Below, one piece after another: positions 55,202 through 64,000 of a stretch of DNA of 64,000 nt. A program made the translations under genes and the position numbers. The stretch is from Oikopleura dioica (Eukaryota; Chordata; Appendicularia; Copelata; Oikopleuridae). Below the pieces are notes generated by a model. It did no database searches, had not been told where the DNA came from, and saw only the letters and a program-made list of their open reading frames with translations. The stretch spans positions 16,063,001 through 16,127,000 of the forward strand of contig OU015567.1 in the NCBI GenBank assembly GCA_907165135.1. The letters are read 5' to 3'. Numbering within the stretch: the stretch's first letter is position 1; each line of letters begins with the position of its first letter.

Positions 55202-57582
55202 TTTCAGATAATAAAAATCAAAAAAAAAATCAAGAAAAATTCTGATGCGTTTTTTGGCATTTGCAGATGATTTTCAGGTCATTAAAATCATAAAAAAAAT
55301 CAAGAAAAATTCTGATGCGTTTTTTGGCGTTTTCAGATGATTTTCAGGTCATTAAAATCATAAAAAATCAAGAAAAATTCTGATGCGTTTTTGGCGTTTT
55401 CAGATGATATAAAGGTCATGAAAATCAAAAAATCAAGGAAAATTCTGATGCGTTTTTGGCGTTTTCAGATGATTTTCAGGTCATAAAAATCAAAAAATCA
55501 AGAAAAATTCTGATGCGTTTTTGGCGTTTTCAGATGATTTTTAGGTCATTAAAATCAAAAAATCAAGGAAAATTCTGATGCGTTTTTTGGCGTTTTCAGA
55601 TGATTTTCAGGTCATAAAAATCAAAAAATCAAGAAAAATTCTGATGCGTTTTTCGGCATTTTCAGATGATTTTTAGTTCATGAAAATCAAAAAATCAAGA
55701 AAAATTCTGATGCGTTTTTTGCATTTCAGATGATTTTCAGGTCATAAAAAATCAAAAAAATTTTATGCGTTTTTGGCGTTTTCAGATGATTATTAGGTCA
55801 TAAAAATCAAAATAAAATCAAGGAAAATTCTGATGGGTTTTTGGCATTTTTAGATGATTTTCAGGTCATAAAAATCAAAATAAAATCGAGGAAAATTCTG
55901 ATGCGTTTTTGGCGTTTTCAGATGATTTTCAGGTCATTAAAGTCAAGAAAAAGTCAAGAAAAATTCTGAAGCGTTTTTGGCGTTTTCAGATGATTTTTAA
56001 TTCATAAAAATCATAAAAAATCAAGGAAAATTCTGATGCGTTTTTAAGCGTTTTCAGATGATTTTCAGGTCATTGAAATCAAAAAATCAAGAAAAATTCT
56101 GATGCGTTTTTGGCGTTTTCAGATGATTTTAGGCCATTAAAATCAAAAAATAAAATCAAGAAAAATTCTGATGCGTTTTTGGCGTTTTCAAATGATTTTC
56201 AGGACATAAAAATCAAAAAAATCAAGAAAAATTCTGATGCGTTTTTTGGCGTTTTCAGATGATTTTTAGGTCTTAAAAATCAAAAAAAAAAATCAAGAAA
56301 AATTCTGATGCGTTTTTTGGCGTTTTCAGATGATTTTCAGGCCATAAAAATCAAAACAAAATCAAGAAAAATTCTGATGCGTTTTTTGGCGTTTACAGAT
56401 GATATAAAGGTCATGAAAATCAAAAAAAAATCAAGGAAAATTCTGATGCGTTTTTGGCGTTTTCAGATGATTTTCAGGTCATAAAAATCAAAAAATCAAG
56501 AAAAATTCTGATGCGTTTTTGGCGTTTTCAGATGATTTTTAGGTCATTAAAATCAAAAAAAAATCAAGGAAAATTCTGATGCGTTTTTTTGGCGTTTTCA
56601 GATGATTTTCAGGTCATAAAAATCAAAAAATCAAGAAAAATTCTGATGCGTTTTTCGGCATTTTCAGATGATTTTTAGTTCATGAAAATCAAAAAAATCA
56701 AGAAAAATTCTGATGCGTTTTTGCATTTCAGATGATTTTCAGGTCATAAAAAATCAAAAAAATTTTATGCGTTTTTGGCGTTTTCAGATGATTATTAGGT
56801 CATAAAAATCAAAATAAAATCAAGGAAAATTCTGATGGGTTTTTGGCATTTTTAGATGATTTTCAGGTCATAAAAATCAAAATAAAATCGAGGAAAATTC
56901 TGATGCGTTTTTGGCGTTTTCAGATGATTTTCAGGTCATTAAAGTCAAGAAAAAGTCAAGAAAAATTCTGAAGCGTTTTTTGGCGTTTTCAGATGATTTT
57001 TAATTCATAAAAATCATAAAAAAATCAAGGAAAATTCTGATGCGTTTTTAAGCGTTTTCAGATGATTTTCAGGTCATTGAAATCAAAAAAAAAATCAAGA
57101 AAAATTCTGATGCGTTTTTTGGCGTTTTCAGATGATTTTTAGGCCATTAAAATCAAAAAATAAAATCAAGAAAAATTCTGATGCGTTTTTTGGCGTTTTC
57201 AAATGATTTTCAGGACATAAAAATCAAAAAAATCAAGAAAAATTCTGATGCGTTTTTTGGCGTTTTCAGATGATTTTTAGGTCTTAAAAATCAAAAAAAA
57301 AAATCAAGAAAAATTCTGATGCGTTTTTTGGCGTTTTCAGATGATTTTCAGGCCATAAAAATCAAAACAAAATCAAGAAAAATTCTGATGCGTTTTTTGG
57401 CGTTTACAGATGATTTTCAGTTCATTAAAACCAAAAAAAAAACAAAAAAAATTCTGATGCGTTTTTTGGCGTTTTCAGATGATTTTCAGGCCATAAAAAT
57501 CAAAAAAAATCAAGGAAAATTCTGATGCGTTTTTTGGAGTTTTCAGATGATTTTCAGAACATAAAAATCAAAAAAAAAATCA
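55202..57582 (+). repeat. ~70-bp satellite array, block 6, with ~1-kb tandem duplication
   Basis: Starts with the TTTCA duplication of C. A roughly 1-kb segment beginning at the GATGATATAAAGGTCATG monomer (55401) recurs at about 56398 with the same order of variants. The first copy has consistently shorter T and A runs. The block ends abruptly at element D with AAAAAATCA / CATATC. No gene seen. Confidence 0.95.
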
Positions 57583-60500
57583 CATATCTTTCATGATATT
57601 TTTTCAAATGATCCGCATGTCTTCTATATTCTTTGTCTCCAGATTTAACTACATACCACGTGCCCTCGGTCGATTTTGAAATAACTTTAAATGGGCCCAA
57701 AAAAGCTGGTTTTTTTGCATGAAAATTTTTAATTAAAACCGAATCACCAATTTTGTAGGGAAGAAATTTGGGATTGGAAAACTTTTTCAATCTAGCTGTT
57801 TTTTCCTCGTCTAAAAGGTTTTTAATATTTCGAAAATTAATATTAGCTTTTTCATAAGCTCTAAAATTTGGATCAATTATATCATGTGGATTTTTAAAAC
57901 CTGTTTCTGACTTCTGAAAATGACGCTTTTAAATTTATCAAGTAAAATTTTTGAATCTCTTGATTTTAGTGGCTCACAATAAGTAAATTTGGAGAAAAAA
58001 TCAATCATAACCATCACATATTTATGTCCTAAATCAGTTGGCGGCAGCGTAATAAGGTCAAATCCAAAAACTTCAAACGGGCCATCTGGAGTCCTAAATG
58101 TCAAAATCGGGGCTTTATTAGGATGAAAATTCGGTTTTTCTTTTTGGCAAAACGAGCATGTTCTAATAAACTCTTTGATTCCAATTCTCATTTTTGGCCA
58201 AATATACTTAGATGAAATTTTTGCGAACACTTGATCAATGCCCGCGTGACAGTACTCATGGTAATTTTTAATGATTTCTACCTCTGCGTTTTTCGGAACC
58301 AAAATTCGACGATTTCCTGATTCGTCTCGGTAAATTATTTCACCGCTTCTTTCTACAGATAAATTATCTCTTAAAAGCGAATAGAAATTAATATCACCTT
58401 TTGGATTAATTGGCCATCGATCGATACTCAAATATTTTCTTATTTCTACTAAAATTGGGTCAACTTTTTGTAAGTCGCAAAATTCTTGTTGTGAAAATTT
58501 TATCGAGTTAATCAAATTTGGACGTTCATTATTCATTTCTCTACTCAAACAATCGCTGATTTTCATTTTTGAAGAAGGCTTTAAGATTATTCTAAAAGAA
58601 AACCCTTGAATTTCAGTGACCCACCGGGCGATTTTTTGATTATTTGTTCGAAGAGACCTTACATACTTCATATTCGAATTATCTGTTATCCAATCAAAAT
58701 CTGTAAAAGAAAGATAAACCGCCCATTTTGTCATGCACGTTTTAGCGGAAAAAAGTTCTTTTTCGAGAATTGTGTATTTAACTTGCGCTTCATTAAAATT
58801 ACCACTTGTATATTCCACGGGAATCAAACACTCCGATGAATGATGATGAGTCTCGCTACGACAATTATCTCCACAAATATAGAGTACACCTCCATAACCA
58901 CTAGATGAGGCATCTGTTTCTAATACAAAAAAACCTTTATCCGCCGGCGGAATTCTTAATTTCATGGCGTTTTCACAAATAATTTTCTTAAGATTTAGAA
59001 GAGCCTCCGTTGCCTCATTTGTCCACTGAAAATTTCCCCTGTATGACTTTGTTATTGGTAGAGCTATTGATGCAAAGTTTTTAATGAACCTTCTATGAAA
59101 ATTCAAAAGTCCAAAAAGACTCTGTGCACTTTCTCTTGAATGTGGAATTTGTAACCGTTCTATTGCTTTAATCTTATCATTTGATGGGGTAATATCGCCA
59201 TTGGAAATGTGATAGCCACAAAAATTTATTGACCTCTGAAAAAACGAAGCTTTTCGCGAATGAATTCTTAAATTATTAACGCTAAGCACGTGAAAAAATT
59301 TCCGTAAATTAATAATATGTTCCTCTTCGGTCCTCGAATGAACTAGAAGATCATCCATATACGCCAAAATATCACGTTTATCGATCCCTTTTAAGGCCTG
59401 ATCCATAATTCTCATAAAAAAAAACTCGGTGCATTTCTACAGCCCATAGGCATTCTCAAAAATCTAAACTGACCATGCTCGTTTGAGAATGCAGTTTTAT
59501 CCTTGGATTCTTCTGTTAACTCTATCTGGTGGTACCCTTTTAAAAGGTCAACCGAACTAAAAATTTTACTATCTGCCAAATATGACAATGAATCTTCAAG
59601 GACCGGTAATGGGTGATGCATTTGAATTGTTACGTCATTTATCTTTCTAAAATCTATGACGAGACGAAATCGCCCGTCTTTTTTTCGAACTAGTAAACAT
59701 GGGCTATTCCAAGGACTTGTACAAGGCTCAATTATTTTCTTCCTACAGAATTTATCCATAAGGGCTTTCATTTCATCCCGGAGACTAAACGCTGTTCGAA
59801 AGGGGTGAGACGATATGGGATACTCTGTATTCGTTTCAATAGAAAATTTTTCAATGGAACAAGCTGGAAGCTCATCATCATCATCTAAAAACAAATGCGA
59901 AAATTCATCAGACGTCATGTCGTCAAATTGATTCTTTATTTTTGAAGAGCTAATAACACCGACTTTTATATTTTTAAGATTTGGATTTGGAATTTTCTTT
60001 ATTCTGGCTATTTCTACTATTTCATGAAGTTTTACGAAAGTTGTTCCTGATGGAATTCTAATTGTCGAATCTGTGGGATTTACTACAAGAAGTCGAAAAA
60101 TCGGAGCATTAGGATCGATAACTTGAAAACTCGGAATAAGTTGCAATTTTGAATTTCCCAAATTCGATTTTTCAAACGACAAGCTTTTGGCGTGTCTGAG
60201 GCCAGTTACAGTAAGATCTATTATATTTTCTGATCTTGGTTTAAATGAAAAAGTCTGAGAAGAAAATGCATCATACTCTTGCTCGATTTCTTTCTCCTTA
60301 TCATTTCCCGACACATTTTCTTCTGAGGCTATTAAATTTAAATTTGCAAAACGCTCAATTGGACCGGATTTAATCAATTTTCTTCGCTTCAGATTGATCA
60401 AAATTTCAGTATCTAAAATCGCTGGCACGCCCAAAATGGGGCTCAAATGATCAGAAACAACATAAAAACAGATTTACCCCATGAAGTTTTATCAATAAAA

Positions 60501-60751
60501 ATTTCAGCTTCGACCTTTCCGAAAATTTCTATCTTTCCGCCGGTGTAATTAACTGCTCCTGTTTTTGTTTTTTCAATTTTTATGTTTTTTGGAACATTTT
60601 TCTTACAAATAATATTGAGTTGTGAACCAGTGTCTACTAAAAATCTAATTGGTGAATTAAAAATATTAACATTGATATAAAACTGTTCTCCTATAGTATT
60701 AACAGAAATTTGAGGAACTTGAATTTGACCAGAATCAGTTCCTAAAATTAG
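57583..60751 (-). pseudogene. pol: pol of D, multiply broken and truncated
   Basis: Protease DTGSQLN is near 60625, upstream of any ATG. One base is missing in the A run 60464-60468 (WGKS... segment before RT), and the nine-base run near 59416-59424 shifts the frame within RT, just before MRIMDQALKG. The YMDD box, RNase H (ETDASSSGYGG, HHHSSEC) and integrase HHCC finger follow in one frame. At about 57906 roughly 90-95 codons are missing: the segment that holds the second Asp and the Glu of the integrase triad, so integrase is dead. The GPF module (57790-57600) survives, then the copy is cut. Non-functional. Confidence 0.9.
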
Positions 60752-60757
60752 TTTTTT
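60713..60757 (-). promoter_or_regulatory. -1 programmed frameshift signal, D
   Basis: A AAA AAC at 60757-60751 directly before the Gag TAA. The stem AGGAACT (60743-60737) pairs with AGTTCCT (60719-60713), 7 bp perfect. Inner ATT/AAT closes the CTGGTCA loop. Confidence 0.84.
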
Positions 60758-61819
60758 TGTTGATCATTCATGGCTCCCTCTCGGCGCTTCGGGCAAAATC
60801 TGCCAATATGTCCAAAACCCTGGCATTCGTAGCATTTAATTCTTGGGCAACGAGTTTTTACATGACCCCATTGGTTGCAATTTCGGCAAAAGGGGTTAGT
60901 CTGGGGAGGCTGGGGAAATCCAAAAGGATACGGCGGGATGAAATTAGCCTGAGCTGGCGGGTTTACAGGTCTTTCTGACCCTTCATTTTTACTTCTTTTT
61001 TCTAGCTCAATCTTTGCGACAGTTGCAGTTAACTGTTTAATCATGTCAGACAGCTCATTATTCTTGCGCTCATAATTCGCCTCCATCTGAGCGAGCCTTG
61101 AATCCAATATTTCGCTAGTTTTATCAACGAAAGATGCAAGATTTGCCGTTTCAATCGCCGAAACATTGGTATTCAAGAACCGCTCTCTCGAGTCCAAAAA
61201 CGCCGCAATTTCTTGAGCTGTCTTCTTACTGAATCCATGATCTCTCAGAAATGATTTATTAGCTGGCTCTAAGTTTTTCATAAAATGCGTATCGACAATA
61301 AACGATCTCGCGTCCGGTTTGTCCGAAATAATGTCAGCAACCGAACGAATTCTCGTCAAAAAGGCTGAAAATTTCTCATTCATTTCCGATCTACGAGTCA
61401 TGTTTTCGAGCTCCGCTCCCGCCCGCTCTCGCTTTTCCTCCTCGCTTTCTGTTCCGAAAATCGATTCCAAAAAAATCAAAAGCACCTTTCTTTGTCTCGA
61501 AACTTGACATTTCTCGACCATAATTATTCAAAAATTCCAGAGAACAATTATTACGGATGCAATCAACCGCTTGTCGTTCGAAAGCTTTCTCCAAATCAGT
61601 CCTATCAGATTCCCGATTATGGTCTCTTATACTTTTATCAAAAATCTTTTCCATCGCCGTAATTTTGTCATTTAAATTATTCTTTGAGAGAAGAAACTCA
61701 AAGGAAAGCATGTTGGGCCGAAAATATTGACGCGAATTGAGAGAGGGAAAAGGGGCAAACAGAAAATCTTCTGGCATTTTCGTTACCTTGAAACTGGATT
61801 CGCCGCTAGTGGTCCCCAT
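60748..61819 (-). pseudogene. gag: gag of D, one frameshift
   Basis: Starts MGTTSGESSFKVTKMPEDFLF at the LTR/PBS junction. The length of 1072 nt is one more than 357 codons; the extra base is in the run 61469-61475 within the conserved FDFLESIFG-like segment. The rest is well preserved: coiled coil, Pro-rich linker and knuckles CRNCNQWGHVKTRC and CYECQGFGHIGRFC. Closest to B Gag; unlike B it keeps the SVADIISDK segment, so it shows where the B frameshift lies. Confidence 0.9.
61801..61818 (-). other. Primer-binding site of D
   Basis: TGGGGACCACTAGCGGCG follows the LTR; also encodes the start of gag. Differs from the other families at the fourth base. Primer tRNA not identified. Confidence 0.45.
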
Positions 61820-61976
61820 GATGCAAATTAATTCCTATCGCTTGCTCTCTAAGCTACTCTTTCTGCAAAAGAATGAGGCCAAAATACGAAAACGGCTTTT
61901 ATTATTTTGGGTATGATGAGAGTGAATCCAAATTTTCAAATTTTTCAAAACGCATTACGCGCAGGTGCAATTCTTT

Positions 61977-62027
61977 CCAAATAAGGCGCTCGCGCATTTC
62001 GCGCGTTGTTTTTCTTTCCAAATAAGG
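61977..62027 (-). promoter_or_regulatory. Pair of CArG-like boxes (D LTR)
   Basis: CCAAATAAGG at 61977-61986 and 62018-62027, the same paired arrangement as in B. Confidence 0.4.
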
Positions 62028-62105
62028 TGAAGCGATTTTCGCGCTTTTCGTCATCCATTTTTATCAAGCAGCCGTTTTCGTAATTATTAAATGAAAAATA
62101 ATCCG

Positions 62106-62153
62106 TATCAAAGAGATCAACTTCCCACTATGTGGCCATATCACTCTTTGATA
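62106..62153 (-). promoter_or_regulatory. LTR hairpin with invariant loop (D)
   Basis: TATCAAAGAG (62106-62115) / CTCTTTGATA (62144-62153), 10 bp perfect. Sense loop GGCCACATAGTGGGAAGTT. Relative to B one pair changed from A-T to G-C on both arms. Confidence 0.82.
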
Positions 62154-62326
62154 AAATTATTCTCATATTTTTCCAAAGCCGTTGTCCAAAGTCGTTGTCA
62201 GTCCTTGCGTTGTTGTCGTCGTCGTAGAAGTTGTTGTCGAAATCGTTGAAGCTTCAGTTTTGTCGGTATTTGAGGAAAGTGGTCAGTTGTCCTAAATCGA
62301 GCCAAAAAAGGGTTCAAAACAATTTC

Positions 62327-62405
62327 GCCTACCAGGAGCACTTACAGACACCGCCATCCCGCGGAGCACGGGGTCACAGTGTCAAGCCGTCGAAACGGAA
62401 CTCAG
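62327..62405 (-). other. Conserved structured LTR block (D)
   Basis: CCGTTTCGACGG hairpin, GACAC/GTGTC stem around TGTGACCCCGTGC and CGCGGGATGGCG, then TGCTCCTGGTAGGC. Confidence 0.6.
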
Positions 62406-62855
62406 CTGAAGGATGAAATGCATACAGCAGCTTCCATTGAAATCATAGAAGAGAATCGTAGTAGAAATAATGAAGAACTCGTTATTTGTGATTGAACGAG
62501 AAATCTGAGCAGCAATTTTGAAATCATCGAAGAAACAGCTTGAATCGTCAATAATTTGTACCAGTAAAAATAACTGTATAAACTAGAATGTGAGCATTAG
62601 AATTTTTAACAAAACCGCCTAAACGGGTGGCTAACGTGCCTTCAGTTTGTGAAATAACGCGTACGTTATGAATGAAAAAATAGAGAATAATGAGCTCATG
62701 CAAGCATCCAAAGATTTGGCTCCATAAATCTTCGTTTCGAGTTAACCGTGATTTTCATGCAATAATCAACCTAATTGGCAAAAACCGGGCCGTGACTGGA
62801 ATATTCAATATTATTTTTTTTTTGATCTTTTGTGTTCTTTTCCTTATTCGTATCA

Positions 62856-64000
62856 ATGCCAAAAAACGCATCGGAATTTTTCTTGATTTTTTTTTTGATT
62901 TTTATGTTCTGAAAATCATCTGAAAACTCCAAAAAACGCATCAGAATTTTCCTTGATTTTTTTTTGATTTTTATGGCCTGAAAATCATCTGAAAACGCCA
63001 AAAAACGCATCAGAATTTTTTTTGTTTTTTTTTTGGTTTTAATGAACTGAAAATCATCTGTAAACGCCAAAAAACGCATCAGAATATTTCTTGATATTTT
63101 TTTTGATTTTTATGCATTGAAAATCATCTGAAAACGCTTAAAAACGCATCAGAATTTTTCTTGATTATTTTATGATTTTTATGAACTGAAAATCATCTAA
63201 AAACGCCAAAAAACGCATCAGAATTTTTCTTGATTTTGTTTTGATTTTAATGGCCTGAAAATCATCTGAAAACGCCAAAAAACGCATCAGAATTTTTCTT
63301 GATTTTTTTTTTTGATTTTTATGACCTAAAAATCATCTGAAAACGCCAAAAAACGCATCAGAATTTTTCTTGATTTTTTTGATTTTTATGTCCTGAAAAT
63401 CATTTAAAAACGCCAAAAAACGCATCAGAATTTTTCTTGATTTTATTTTTTGATTTTAATGGCCTAAAAATCATCTGAAAACGCCAAAAAACGCATCAGA
63501 ATTTTTCTTGATTTTTTTTTTGATTTCAATGACCTGAAAATCATTTGAAAACGCTTAAAAACGCATCAGAATTTTCCTTGATTTTTTTATGATTTTTATG
63601 AATTAAAAATCATCTGAAAACGCCAAAAAACGCTTCAGAATTTTTCTTGACTTTTTTCTTGACTTTAATGACCTTAAAATCATCTGAAAACGCCAAAAAA
63701 CGCATCAGAATTTTCCTCGATTTTATTTTGATTTTTATGACCTGAAAATCATCTGAAAATGCCAAAAAACCAATCAGAATTTTCCTTGATTTTATTTTGA
63801 TTTTTATGACCTAATAATCATCTGAAAACGCCAAAAACGCATAAAATTTTTTTATTTTTTTATGACCTGAAAATCATCTGAAATGCAAAAAAACGCATCA
63901 GAATTTTTCTTGATTTTTTTGATTTTCATGAACTAAAAATCATCTGAAAATGCCGAAAAACGCATCAGAATTTTTCTTGATTTTTTGATTTTTATGACCT
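62856..64000 (-). repeat. ~70-bp satellite array, block 7, inverted
   Basis: Monomers run in the opposite orientation to all other blocks (CGCCAAAAAACGCATCAG...). Read in reverse complement, the order of variants matches about 56600-57582, including the unusual TTTTTTGGAGTTTTC monomer next to element D. It runs off the end of the window. No gene seen. Confidence 0.95.

Larger units (their letters stand above)
57583..62855 (-). mobile_element. Truncated retrotransposon D (Ty3/Gypsy-like)
   Basis: 5' LTR 61819-62855, gag 61819-60748, pol 60751 to about 57583. The end of pol (linker, SAP-like domain) and the 3' LTR are missing; satellite begins directly after the GPF module. Several frame breaks and an internal integrase deletion make it defective. 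It lies between two oppositely oriented satellite blocks that are inverted copies of each other. Confidence 0.93.
61819..62855 (-). repeat. 5' LTR of D
   Basis: 1037 bp; in sense TGATACGAATAAGG...TTTGCATCA. No second LTR is present. Confidence 0.93.

Overview
The window is repeat DNA from a eukaryotic nuclear genome, most likely an invertebrate animal. I could not place it more precisely and saw no host gene. It is AT-rich, uses the standard genetic code, and consists of two things. The first is about 16.6 kb of a roughly 70-bp satellite. The second is a set of Ty3/Gypsy-like LTR retrotransposons inserted into that satellite. The layout suggests a centromeric, pericentromeric or other heterochromatic array.

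Layout. Satellite 1-4891; element A1 on minus (4892-13551), carrying a TA-flanked DNA transposon (MITE) inside gag; satellite to 16139; element A2 on plus (16140-24163); satellite to 27241; element A3 on plus (27242-35270); a 94-bp satellite scrap; truncated B-family copy Bp on plus (35365-37123); satellite to 38270; element B on minus (38271-46023); satellite to 47362; element C on minus (47363-55201); satellite to about 57582; truncated element D on minus (about 57583-62855); then satellite in the opposite orientation to 64000. LTRs are 1.0-1.3 kb and run TG...CA. Four of the five two-LTR elements have perfect 5-bp target duplications and the fifth (A2) has 4 of 5 matching.

How the genes work together. 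Each element encodes Gag (356-391 codons, coiled coil, two CCHC knuckles) and Pol (about 1490-1530 codons: protease D[ST]GSQLN, RT Y[LM]DD, RNase H, integrase with HHCC and DDE, GPY/F-like module, acidic Ser-rich linker, and a conserved C-terminal domain with two SAP-like helix pairs). There is no env. Pol is in the -1 frame relative to Gag. In every family the Gag stop is preceded by a perfect A AAA AAC slippery heptamer and followed 5-10 nt later by a hairpin whose arms covary between families. In B, C and D the protease lies upstream of any ATG, so -1 frameshifting is the only plausible route to Pol. Element C has both reading frames intact and near-identical LTRs; it is the best candidate for a recently active copy. 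A1 has an intact pol but its gag is split by the MITE. A2 and A3 have intact gag but indel-broken pol. B and D are damaged.

Most novel points: (1) the covarying frameshift hairpin; (2) a second hairpin in every LTR whose stem is rewritten in each family while its loop, GGYCACATAGTGRGAARTT, is nearly invariant; (3) a further covarying RNA-like block in the B, C and D LTRs; (4) a gag start codon that straddles the LTR/primer-binding-site junction in all families; (5) a Cys/His insertion in RNase H and the SAP-like Pol C-terminus. Blocks of satellite with uniformly shortened homopolymers suggest uneven consensus quality, so single-base frameshifts in homopolymers should be treated with caution.
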